DNA of 64,000 nt from Paulownia fortunei. Lineage: Eukaryota; Streptophyta; Magnoliopsida; Lamiales; Paulowniaceae. The position numbers and the translations under genes were made by a program. The DNA is taken from the NCBI GenBank assembly GCA_019321725.1, contig CM033121.1:12524001-12588000 (forward strand), written 5' to 3'. The notes under the pieces were generated by a model that saw nothing but the letters and a program-made list of their open reading frames with translations, was not told the origin of the DNA and did not search any database. Positions 48,104 through 59,436 of the stretch are shown piece by piece (the stretch's first letter is position 1; each line of letters opens with the position of its first letter).

Positions 48104-48464
48104 ATGATTTCTCGATCAACTTTTGTATTTGTATTATTGATGATTTTCATTGCAAATTTCACACACAAAAGTGAGGCTCGTCAGCTTCAAGAACCAAATA
48201 ACTTGGGAGCTCTTTTACTCCCTTGGCCACACTTTTGTCCACCAGGATGGGCTCATGCACCACCACCACCAGGAGGAGCGGCTCCCTCAAACTTTGAAGA
48301 ATCAAAATTCAGGCTGGGTTTGGTTTTTCTTTTCCTCGAGGCATCACTTCTGTCAAAGACCATATCCAAGACCCACTCCACCGCCGCCGCCGCCTCCACC
48401 ACCACCATCATCAACGCCACCACCAGCTGCTGCTCCATCTTCAAGCACTTTTGGATTTCCTTGA
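48104..48464 (+). pseudogene. Small secreted Pro-rich peptide gene, copy 2 (frame-broken)
   Basis: Signal peptide MISRSTFVFVLLMIFIANF, then SEARQLQEPNNLGALLLPW, FCPPGWAHAPPPPGGAAP and SNFEESKFR in one frame. Relative to copy 1, a C is lost after KFR (near 48314) and another base near 48340, so this frame then runs on to 48646 with unrelated sequence. The conserved C-terminus (FCQRPYPRPTPPPP, PAAAPSSSTFGFP, TGA 48462-48464) is in another frame. Copy 2 preserves the N-terminal half and copy 1 the C-terminal half of the shared design. Function unknown; probably an apoplastic peptide or Pro-rich wall protein when intact. Confidence 0.6.
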
Positions 48465-48870
48465 ATGAGTTATCTTACAAGCTAATCTCCCCAGTTTCAA
48501 TAATAACTTTGACATGTTTCATTGACGTCAATCGTTACATAGATCAATCCAATGTTGCGGGTCAATCAATGAGGAATAAGAGGAAAAAAAACATTAGAGA
48601 GGAGAGTCTCGTATTGTTTTTTTTTCGTTGTTGTATGAATTTTTAGACTTATTACTTAAATAAGCAGGGATTATGTATTTCATTTGCTTGTAGAATAAAG
48701 CAAACTATCCATTACTATGAGCTCTTTTGTCTTTTGATCACGCGCGGAAGGTGTTCTCTAATCGTAACTGGCTTATATTTAATTTGGCTATCTAAAATTG
48801 AAGAAGAATGTTTGACTAGACTGTCAATGATTGTCTTTTTGCTCTCAAAATTAATTGTTAAACAATTTCA

Positions 48871-48993
48871 ATTGTTTAAATTTACTCAATTTGTTAGTCA
48901 ACATCGATTCATTTATGATAACTTGGAAAATAATCAAAGGCATTAGATAATTATTATGAAAAAAGAAGGGATAGAACGTTAGTGATAATAGTG
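48871..48993. repeat. Repeat shared with 42592-42725
   Basis: See the partner entry. It lies between peptide copy 2 and a MITE-like sequence. Confidence 0.8.
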
Positions 48994-49330
48994 ACAAAAA
49001 TTTTTTGATCCCAATCAAATTATACCGACCATCAATTTAACAAATCGAACCATCAAATCATACCAACCATCGATTTACAATTAGACAAATCGAACCAATC
49101 CAGTCCGAATTTTAAAACATTGAGCAAGACTCCTTATAGAATATTGAGGAATAACATAATAAGACTAAATATGTAAAATAAAAATATTCTCAAATCCATA
49201 GTGTACTTTACCAAAATCATGATACAAAACGAAATAACAACTTAAAACACAACACCACAATAACGAATATGGTATTAATTTTATTAAACAATATCAAAAA
49301 CTGAACCATATGCACTCCTAGTTATTATTA
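48994..49330. mobile_element. MITE-like element, second member
   Basis: AATCGAACCAATCCAGTCCG and AATTTTAAAACATTG (49075-49123) match the end type seen at 32317-32650 in inverse orientation. The rest is AT-rich without coding content; outer limits are approximate. Confidence 0.35.
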
Positions 49331-49399
49331 CTACTACAAAGTAAATTTTTTGTTTGAATTGCAAAATACAAAAATTGTCCTTTCCTTTTAAAATTATTG

Positions 49400-49773
49400 T
49401 TATATAGTTGAATTGTAACTAAAAATAAATTGAGCTATAAGAATATATTATTCAAATTTGTTAACCCCTCAATTGGACGGCTAAACAAACAAACACGATT
49501 CCAATCGATTTCAAAAGATAACCATTTAATTGGGTTTTGCTTTTGCCAACCCACACGTAATGAAACAAAACTTTTACCACTAGAAAAAGGGGGAAGAAAG
49601 ATTAGCCAAGCAAACCACAAAACATGTGGGTAACATACAATCAGGCAGAAGAATGAACAAATATAGATACAGTTTTCTATGAAATCAAGTGTTGCATAAT
49701 ATAGCAAGATGGTAAAAGCCATCAATTATTTGCCCCCATCTTGTGCGAAACATCTTCACCTTCCTGGAGTCTG
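49400..49773 (-). other. Probable 3' untranslated region of the RING gene
   Basis: Non-coding sequence after the TAG stop at 49774-49776. ORFs at 49430-49725 on both strands have no family resemblance. The polyadenylation site was not identified. Confidence 0.45.
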
Positions 49774-52700
49774 CTAGCTTATCCCTGAAGTGGAGACTTC
49801 AGCACTGCATACAGGACAAACCTACGCAACGCAACCGGAGGATCATACATCCATTATTTCTGTCTTCGACGCAAAGCATGCGAATAAAATGTTTTGAAAA
49901 GCAAAACCAAATGAAGTAACTGTAAATAAAAGAGTTTAACTAATAGTGAAGATTTCAATGATGTCACCACTTGAGTACTCTTTAAATGGGATTGTGAACC
50001 CCTAGTTTACACACAGTGATGTTAGTATTTCAATTCATGACTTCATCACATACATATCCCAAGGTTCATAAACCCACTTGCGTAGTACTCAAGTAGGCGC
50101 CATGAAATTTTTCCGGAAAGGAGAAAAAACACATTATCTTCACTGCTGCTACAGAGGAAAATTTAATTCTACTGACACATTCACATCACTTCATGTTCAG
50201 GAGTTAATTCATAGCCATCTCTACATTCATCGTCACAAGAATAAAATTGGCATAAATGAAAAAAGCCGCAGGTAAAGCAAGCTGGCTGGAGCATCATACT
50301 GAAACAATAATCAAGCAAAAACCCATTGCGTAAAATGCTTAAATGTCACTTTTATCAGAGCAAACAATATAATTAACATATTTAGTGCACCTAGGGATCA
50401 CATTTTTCCAGCCTCAGGAATATCTCAAGAGAAAACAGCAATCTTAAATCTGGCACATCACAGTATATTTTCTTGATACACTTTCCAGTTCTTTATGTAT
50501 ATAAGCTAATTTCTTTTCCCTAACCAAAATTGCACAAGAATATACCTTGTTTATTTGTAACCAATTGTTAATGCATTCTGAATGGTAAGAATGTTTGCAA
50601 GAAAGAACTGTCAAGGTGTCACCGTCCTCATAGTCCAACCTACATATAACACAGCTGAGACCCAACAGTAAAATGTTGTCAGCATAACAGCACCCTTGCA
50701 AGGAAAAAGTGATTGTGGTGGTGGTGTGGTGGTGGTGGTGGTGGTGGTGATTGTGAGGGGGGAGGGGGGAGGGGGAGGGGGTTGGTTTGGTGGATGTGGA
50801 GATAGCACAAAATAATGTTTGGCAAAAACTAGACCATGTTTACTTACGAATCACTGCTTCCTTCCTGAGTGCCTTGTGATTTATAGTTGATTGAAGGCAA
50901 GGAAGCAATTGTCTCTGCAGAAAGGCCTCTGCTCTCTGTTCCAACAACTTCACCAAGGGCAAGCAACTCCTGTAACATAAAGTCAATAATGAACTGTAAA
51001 GTAAAATGGGCTCCAAGAAGAAATAGAACACGGCTTCACATTCCAATTTACCTCATATGATAGTTCATCTGGATCAACCTCCTCCCATGCATCCTAGGGA
51101 TTGATTAACAATGTTAGGCATGGTACAAACAAATTTATTATATCTCAATGGCTAATTATGAGATATAGATGCATTATCCAAATGAATTCGTTGACAACCA
51201 GAAGTTAGTACAGAAATAAAACAAACCAGAGACCGCTTCAACTTCTAAAATTATTTACACAAAGAGCAAAATACATGTTTCATACTGGATAAAGCAAAAG
51301 AAGATTCAGAACAGAAACATGCCAGATATCGGCATCAAGTTTAGCATAAAGTAAACTAAGCTCAGTTAGTTGCAACACCAAATGTAGAGTCAATAAATCG
51401 ATTGAATTAGAGGAGAAGCCCTCAATTTCTTGCTGGGTACTTGGTATTAAGGAAAGGCAATAAATATGTGAGGACGCGGCTTGAGCCTATTCTTCCCAAA
51501 AATAATCCTCACAAATTATCAGGAGTCTGACGGATTGGACAAAAAGCACAATATTGGCAAACAGTATAAGAACATTAATAAATGAATAGTAAGTACAGCA
51601 ATTTCTCTCTTCTGGCCTCCCTCTCAATGATTTGAATCTCACACTTACTGTCTGCTTTGCCGAACCAAGCAATGCATAGAAACTTGCAAATATTCTACAT
51701 TTAGCAGCTAGATAGCTGTTACAGTAACAAAAACTAAACTTATACCTACCGAGGTAGAAAAAAACAAAGATAAGCTGGCCCATAAATATCACTATTTAAA
51801 CCATCTTTAGAACTGATGTAGAAACTCCTTCACATCTAAAACCCTTGAAGCTAATGAGATTGTTTAACAGTTTTCAAGGGCATCATATCTTTAAATCGGG
51901 TAGCAGCAAATGTCCGAAACATAAAATGTGTATTATATGGATTTTAGTCAAGCCAAGCTTCGGTAGTGGGTAATAGGTTGGTTGCCTAGGTGGCCAATCC
52001 AACCCAGTTGGTAGTTTATTCCATTTCGGAATTCACATTACACATCAATAAGTTAAATCCATCTATAATGCAACGAAAATTCAGGTAAGTGTGAGCAAAA
52101 ATCACGATAGATTTTAGTAGTCTTTCCATTAAACTATTATCCTTTGATTAAATTCAAGAGCCAAAGTTGATACAGTATTCAGACACTTGATGTTGTCTCA
52201 CTTTTAATAAGACTTTGGATGGTCATTGGATTTATCTGGATTCCAGTCCTAGAAACCCTAGAATTAGTCCAAGAACTTAACTAGTCAAGAGTTCAATCTC
52301 CTAATCCTTATCTAAGTGATTTGGTATTACGGAAATCAGTTCAATCTCCTAATCCTTATATAAGTGATTTGGTAGTATGGAATTTCATGTTGTCTCATAT
52401 TTAGTAAGACTTATGGCTATTTGATCTTATTTAAAGTCCAGTCCAAAAAATAACTAGAATTAGAGCTAGAACTTTGCTATCAAGAGTTTGTAGCATCCTT
52501 AATCAAAGTCTAGATGTAGAAGTCTTCTGGATCTACACATATTCCTGCTATTTATTTTGCCCATTGAGTAGATTATTAAGAACTAAAAATGCATTGGTAT
52601 GAACTTACCTAGTCACTGTGAGGATAAATCTCTCTTTTCTTCTTAGTCTTCTTCTTCAACTTGCTCTTTTCAACAAGTTCTCTTCATAATTCAAAATTTT

Positions 52701-55700
52701 ACGCATTAATATTTACATAGCTTATCGCACAGTTCATCACTGCTAAAATCCCTAAAAATTAGACCATCAACCCAACTATTGATTCTACCGTTCTGGCCTC
52801 AAAAGAGCCTATGAAACTATGTAGGATTTCATTATTGTGCATAGCCTCTGAACATCACTTGCACTCTTTTTATTATTGCCTCAAATCAAATTCTGCCATT
52901 CATTACAGCCTCTTCACCATGGTGGAAAGTTCTAACTTGAACTCCAAGTTTGAGTCACAATAGAAAAAGATCATGAAGGCAACTTTAACTCCCAACTGAA
53001 TCATCTGTTTCCTAGATGACAGCATAATATTGCCAACAAAATGTAATGAACCAGAATTGAGTGGACAATTTCAGAAACATCTGCTGGTCAGCAAACTTTT
53101 GAGCAATTTAATTTAACATGGGCACAGTATAGATTGTAACAAGGCCCTAGATTGCCTGTTGTGTACAAGGGCATGACCAAATGAAATCTATTCATTGTAT
53201 AGGCAATAAGGGGAATTGAAAGATTGGAAAGAATATTCGCAAGCACATTATGTTGCCATCAGATCATTGTACAAGTAACTTATTTTAACTGATTACGTTG
53301 CAATGTCTTCAATACTGGCATAACTAGTAAATAATATACTACTCCCTCTATCCCAAACTTATTGCTCCCATTTCCTTTCTGGGATGTCCCAAATAAAACT
53401 CCACTTCCTAAAATGGAAATTTTTTTCTAAAGCTATCCTCTCGGCGATACACCACTAACTTTGAACCACTACTTTTAAAGCCAATAGTGTAAAAGTTTGA
53501 ACCAACTCTCATCTAAAACTCCATGGCTGGTCAATTAGCACCATAATTTTGGAATGGAGGGGGAATGTATATTATGTCCCTAAAATTGTAGCCAGGGATC
53601 ATCAAGACACATGCTAATTCTTGCATTCTTGAAGCATCTGTAAAAGGATGTAAAACCACTAATTGTGCTCGAATAAATAATCATCTGCTGAGACAACCAT
53701 CAACAACTGCTTTTTTTCAAACATTATTTTCTTCTGTCAACATTCAGTAAAGGTACATAGTCTCCAAAGTAAATGAACTTTCATCCCATTAGGTATTTCT
53801 ACTTTTCATTCAGACAAATTGATTACCATCTTTTTCTCTTCTCTGCTCATTTCTCGTCTTCTAATATCTTTACTTCAGCATTCTTTCTTTTTTGTTCTTT
53901 ATATGATTTCTTTTGGCACAGAGGCCACAGCCTGGCAGCAACCAGAATTTGTTTTCATCTTTTTCTTTAATTTTTATGTTCTTCAATTTTTTCTCTCTTC
54001 ATATTGATCACCCATCAAGCCCACTTTAAAAGCAACATGCCAGCACAAATTAAGGATTCAAATCGAGATTTACATTTTTCATCAAGCGTAATTTAGTTAA
54101 ACAGACTATCATTCACTTGGAACTTTAATTTGGCCTTCTCAAAGGTGGTATCAATACATTGAGAAATGCATGGATGGGAAGGGGATACAAATGCATGCAA
54201 GGGAAGGGAAAAAGGAAATACGAAAGGCTGCACACAGTGGTGATAATGTTGTCGATTGAGAAAGGGTTGGTGCAATTGGGACAGAAAGGGCAGTGGTTGA
54301 CGGCAACAATGAGGGTAGGCAGAAGGGAGAGGTGGAGATGTCAAAAGCTGAAGGAAGACATGTTCTTGAACTCGAGTGGTACTCGAGGAAATGATAGAAT
54401 ACAAACTTATAGCTACTTGATCAAAGCTATGATTAAAAAATAAGTTTGAGCCCTTTTTTTAAAACACCATGTAAGGTGCCCAACACTTTATTTTTTGAAC
54501 TCATAAACTCAACTCAATGATGCCTTGTCCCTTAGGTTTTCTGAGGTTGATTACACTGATCTTTTTCTTTCTACACACTCTAGCAAGTGGCACCTCCAAA
54601 ACAACAACCCCCAAGATTCAAATCCTTGCAACAATTTACAAGGTGGAATACAGGGTGTATGCCGATTTGATAAAAAATAATCATAGGTAAACACATTGTA
54701 TTACTTTGTGCAACATTGAAAATTTGTGCACCTATAGTTGACAAAGTATATTCCATGTAAATTCATGAAAGAATACACAGGAAACTCCCAGTATCAAAAT
54801 TTCCACACAATGTTGTTCTGATGATTTATTTACCATTAATGACTAAATTACTGATTTTTTGGCTTCAAGAAACTTCCAAAAATTCCACATGAAGCACAGC
54901 TGACGTGCCAAAATGGAGTAAGCATCCGGACATAAATAGGAAACCAAAAGAACTTCAGCGGATACAAGTCCACAATAAGAGAAGGCACAAGGAATCTCTA
55001 ATTTTTCCCATCTACCTTCTAGTTTTTATGCTACTTTCATCTCACACAAGGAATACTATCAGTTTTAAGTCAAGATATTGAAATTGTCACGGGACAGATC
55101 AATACTCTTTTCAATATCCTACACATCAATAGGCCCCAAGAAACGCAACCATAAGGCCTAAGAATCTAAAGAGTCACGTGAAACAACAAAACCAATGCTT
55201 GAAGAAACAGAAGAAGACTACTCTGTTTTACTTTATATCACTTTCATAAAAGTCACAGAATGGATACTCATCCTCTGCCAAATGTGGGGGAAATATGCTT
55301 TAGGTATTTAATACCATCAAGGAGGCTCTGAAGATTAAGTTCTTAAAGCCACCTTAAAATCTTATCAATGAAGATGATGCAAGTCATCCCAGCACTTCTC
55401 TTTTAATGATCAAAACAGAAAGTACACTCTGTGGCAATCATATTCACGTTCAAAGTTGAAGCAGAATAATCCGTAATTTGACCAAAGTTCCCACCTAACA
55501 CTAGTTTTGGAACAGCATCTAACTCCCTCGATTCGAGTTCATTTCAATGCAGCAGAATTCATGAAAGATAATTTACTGAGCAAGTAACAATTATAAAAGG
55601 ATTACGGACTTGGTGACAATAAGAAAGATTATTCTTTGGTCACTAAAAAGTTCCACAACATTTTTAGAGTCATTTAATTTAGCATTCATTGTTAGATTTC

Positions 55701-55990
55701 ATTTAAATCCATTAGAGGTAAAGAGTATACGAAAATTTCCTAGTAGATAATTTGTAAATTTTGAAAGTCACTAGATTTTATTTGGTGAACATTTTATTTG
55801 AAGATCAGCCTCTGAATATAGATAAAGGATTTCCTACTTTAGTCATCTCCATTCTAGTTGGAAAGGTCTAACTCTATAGGATCTGCTATTACATGTGTAT
55901 TGTCATAGGTAAAGTTGATAATTGATAATTCAGAGCAGATTATCTAGACACCCCCAGTCCCCACCCCCACCCAAAAGAAAGATGATGATG

Positions 55991-56021
<31 letters not shown>

Positions 56022-57941
56022 TAATAATAATAATAATAATAATCTTGCTAGAAGTTTTGCCTAGCCCTCTGTATATTCTTTTCCTCTTTTCCTTAATGTG
56101 CAATTAATATAGCTATGTTCACACTTAAAGAAAATCTGAATTTAAACACGGACAAATTCTAAGAGACTCATTATTAGCTCGCCCCATATCAACATCATCA
56201 CAGGCATATTTAACCTTTCATGTAAGCTTATGCATCTAAAAGCCAGGGAATAGAGCAGAACCAGTTTGTATAACAGCTTTCATGTAACAAAGATATATCT
56301 CCTTATCAGATGAAAACAAAGCACAATCCTATGTTTAGTTCAGCAAAATTTTATATATTGGAAACATTTCCCAGCATACAGAAACTCCCAGCATTATTTT
56401 ATGTAGGCAGCAAAGCATGGAAGATTACAAAGACAAAACCCAGAAAAAAGCATCTTCTAACTCCACACAGCCAGCATCAAAACTCTTCCCTTCATTCATA
56501 AGCCAAAGTCAAAAAAATTGGATTCTTGACATATAACCATGCAAAAGGAAAAGTTGAAAAGCATATCAGGTTATACCTGAGGATTACCACTGTGGTCCTC
56601 TTCATCCTGATCTTCCCCAACAATCACTATGAAATTGTTAAAGCAATGTCAGTAATCACACAGTTCTCATACATCATTGAAGGGATGATTAAGCAATGAA
56701 CTGAAAAGTGGTCAATTTGGACGCTCACTTTCATTTATTCCAGCTAGGGCCAACAATCTAGCTGCCATGTCTCGTTCTTCGGCATCTTGTAAGGCTCTAG
56801 CATAGGCCTCATCATTTGAAAAGGCAGAAGGATCCAATTCAACATTTTGGTCATCATTTTCTCCTCCTCCAGCATGAGCATGCTCATCAAATGCATCTCC
56901 TTCATCATCATCCACTTCCACATCATAATCCTCTTCACTGGCATCATCATAATCATCTTCATCAACATCATCATCATGCCCGTAACTCTCGGCTTCCCAA
57001 CTTCCATAATCACTGCCGTCACCGGCTTCCATTCTCAGCATCATATAAGCTCTTTCCTGTTTCAAGAAAATCAAATTTCAATCAATTTTCGAAAAAAATA
57101 GTAACAGATAATGGGTAAAACTAACGCCTGGAATACAACTTTATGATTGGTCAGAACACAAAAATGCTCATTTTCATGTTCAGCAAGATGCAGAAGATAT
57201 CTAAACAAAGGCACACCAACTAAATCATAATAGCTATATCAGAAATAAACATGCGTTAACAGTATGGAATCAGACACGCAAATTGAATTGGTTTTCTCAA
57301 CAATCTTGTTTCTAATTCCTGAATACCTAAACCAAAGTAAAAGATGGGCACACAAATAAATACTGGCAGCCTGGCAGTTAACATCACAAAATCACATGAA
57401 CATTGTGGGACTAAATACGCAGTTAAACAGATAGGAATGAAAACTAAAGTATTTATCCATAAAACACAATTCAAGGAAATTCGTGCTGGAACACCGGGTA
57501 CTAGAAAAACCAACTAGGCTAGAAGCCCATGATTAAAGAGAATTCGATATTCATATAAATAATGAAACTACACTATGCAAATCCCGACTGCAACCATCTT
57601 AAGTATTACATACATCAAATCCAAACCCTAATAAGAAGGGGGGAAAACACAGTGGCGAAATTGAAAAAAGTTACATTTCTAATTGAAAATGAAAGTACAA
57701 TAGGGAAAAAAAAACACCCAAAAAGAAAAGAAAAGAGAAAAACCTGTTCTTGGAGTGTACGGGCAAGTGCAAGATCGGCATCGACTTGACTGAGGTCCGT
57801 AAACGGAGTTCTCCGAGGTCGATTTCCGGCATCGTCTCCGTTCAGAGGGTTATTGTTATCATCACTATTGTTGTTGTTATTGTTGGGGTTTTCTTCTGCA
57901 CCGGTGTTGTTGGAATCAGCCTTGCCATTCGTGTTCTCCAT
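49774..57941 (-). CDS. BBR: RING-H2 E3 ubiquitin ligase, BIG BROTHER-related type
   Basis: Seven exons on the minus strand: 57941-57744, 57056-56729, 56626-56577, 51093-51052, 50969-50848, 50654-50546, 49821-49774. All introns are GT-AG, phases agree, and the total is 897 bp, 298 residues plus stop TAG. Residues 1-66 include an Asn-rich tract (about 18-32) and end LARTLQEQ. Residues 67-192 hold a strongly acidic Asp/Glu region (about 93-130) and AYARALQDAEERDMAARLLA. Residues 193-247 carry DAWEEVDPDELSYE and LLALGEVVGTESRGLSAETI, typical of the family. The RING-H2 domain uses C248, C251, C266, H268, H271, C274, C285 and C288, all present. Such proteins recruit a ubiquitin-conjugating enzyme and attach ubiquitin to targets; the related BIG BROTHER limits organ size in Arabidopsis. 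Substrates here are unknown. The gene looks intact. Intron 3 is 5.5 kb. Confidence 0.93.
50717..50749. repeat. (GGT)n / (CCA)n microsatellite in intron 5
   Basis: Interrupted GGT tract on the plus strand, followed by GAGGGGGGAGGG-type purine sequence to 50780. On the transcribed strand it is a long pyrimidine/CCA run upstream of the acceptor at 50656. It lies within the 193-bp intron between exons 5 and 6. Confidence 0.9.
52160..52500. repeat. Imperfect tandem duplication in intron 3
   Basis: TTCAATCTCCTAATCCTTAT appears at 52290 and 52341, each followed by an AAGTGATTTGGTA block. The flanking TGTTGTCTCA..TAAGACTT and CTAGAATTAG..AGAACTT segments are also duplicated (52190-52280 and 52388-52475). 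Confidence 0.8.
53342..53566. mobile_element. Stowaway-like MITE
   Basis: The left end CTCCCTCTATCCCAAACTTA follows TA (53340-53341). The right end GGAATGGAGGGGGAATG precedes TA, its inverse. About 225 bp, no coding content. The terminal sequence fits the Stowaway (Tc1/mariner) type; the right end is slightly degraded. Confidence 0.75.
55981..56043. repeat. (AAT)n microsatellite
   Basis: GAT repeats lead into about 18 ATA/AAT units with one CAA interruption, in intron 3 near exon 3. Confidence 0.97.
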
Positions 57942-58120
57942 TTCAATTCCAAAAATTTCCGAACAGCAGATGTAAGGAAACTAGGAAAGGAAATCAAGTG
58001 TATGCGTGCAGCAGCGGATCTACGCGAAGAGGAACTATTGAGCAAGAAAGTGGTATTATTGTGTGTTTTGAACGAGGGTGAAGTTTGAAATGATTTTGGC
58101 AGTAATTAGTATAGGGTAAA
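57942..58120 (-). promoter_or_regulatory. 5' untranslated region and proximal promoter of the RING gene
   Basis: Upstream of ATG 57941 on the minus strand, moderately GC-rich compared with the AT-rich DNA beyond 58100. No TATA box or start site could be fixed with confidence. Confidence 0.4.
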
Positions 58121-59436
58121 ATACTGTAGGTTTGTTCAACAAAATTTCCAAATTTTGAAATTACATGGGTCTATATTATGTTAGAGAATTCAAGAAAATA
58201 GCTTAAAATCAAAAAAATCAACAAAAAAACTCCTTGTTCCCTTCACTAATATACCTCTTCCAATATTCTATATATAAATATATGTATGATTCTTTCATTT
58301 GACTAAATTTGAACTTAAAAATAGCTATTATACCCTTTTAATTATGTGAATATGATTCCTTTTGATTATTTAGCTAATTGAATTTTTTATCATTAATATA
58401 ATATGATTCTTTTTGAATTACTTAAGCTAATTGAGTTTTGATTCATTAAAATAAATGATCTTTTTTACGAAAATGATGAAATTTTAAATAAACTTACAAG
58501 GAATTTACAAAAATTGTAGAAAAATTATAAAAAAAAATTTATAGAAAATGACAAAAAAATTACAGAAATTTACATGGAATTGAGAGAAACTTACATAAAA
58601 ATACAAACAAAATTACAAAAAAACAATAAAAATTTATAAAAAATTACAGAAAGATCTATTTCAAAAGTAATATTATTTATAATTATTAAAAATTTATAAG
58701 TAATATTTAGAATTATAAAATTATCTTATTTATTAAAACAAAAAAAAGTATATATCAATATCTTTTTATCATCTCTTTGTTTTTAGACATACTTAATATT
58801 CTAAAAATTATTTTTTTATTCTATTTTTTTTTAACCTATTCCCATTTACCCATCCATATTTCCTTTGAATTATTCCAATAAATAATATTTTTAATTATGA
58901 AAATTTTTCAACCAATTTTAAATAAAAAACTTTCAATTTAATTAAATCAGTTTTAAAATTTAATTAATTGAATTATTCCAATAAATAATACTTTAAATTT
59001 TTAAGATTTTTCATCCATTTATAAATACAAAAAAACAACTCTCAATTTAATTAAAATCAGTTATTAAATTTAATTAATTTAAAACATTTATTACTTATTT
59101 TTTTACTTATTAAAATTAATTATTAATCTAATTTAATTTTAATTAAAATAAGGTTTTTAATTTAATTAATTCCAAACTATTTGTTATTTTGTTTTTTCTT
59201 ATTTATTTTTCCGTCTCCTTTTCATCCTCCTTGTCCTACTGTACCGCTGCCAGCCCGCCGCCTCTTCTAGATTCAAACTCAAACTCAAACTCAATAGATT
59301 CAAACCCCATTCAAACTAAAATTCAAACCCAACAGATTCAAAACTAACAGATTCTCAAACCAAATCCAAGACTGCCAAGCAAGCCCCCTATCGCCACCGT
59401 CAGGCACGCCCACGCCATCTGCTACAATTTTAAAGT
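58121..59436. other. AT-rich intergenic DNA
   Basis: Very AT-rich, with ATTAAATTTAATTAATT blocks (58920-59180) and AAAATTTACA/ATTACA-type simple sequence (58490-58660). At 59270-59370 there is an irregular TCAAAC / CAGATTCAAA tandem. No gene was recognised. Confidence 0.6.

Larger units (their letters stand above)
46864..48660. repeat. Segmental duplication, unit 2 (peptide gene copy 2 and promoter)
   Basis: Counterpart of 44095-45420. Same block order, with extra AT-rich sequence between about 47600 and 47990. Confidence 0.85.
51094..56576 (-). other. Intron 3 of the RING gene (5.5 kb)
   Basis: Donor GT at 56576-56575, acceptor AG at 51095-51094. No embedded gene was recognised. It contains a Stowaway-like MITE, an AAT microsatellite and a partial duplication around 52160-52500. 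ORFs at 51487, 53773, 54093-54443 and 55922 are chance reading frames. Confidence 0.8.

Noticed and set aside
54093..54443. ORFs of 94-103 residues on both strands in intron 3
   Set aside because: No family resemblance, no splice or promoter context, and located inside an intron.
56816..57118. Plus-strand His-rich ORF opposite the RING gene
   Set aside because: It is the complement of the GAT/GAA acidic codons of exon 2 of the RING gene.
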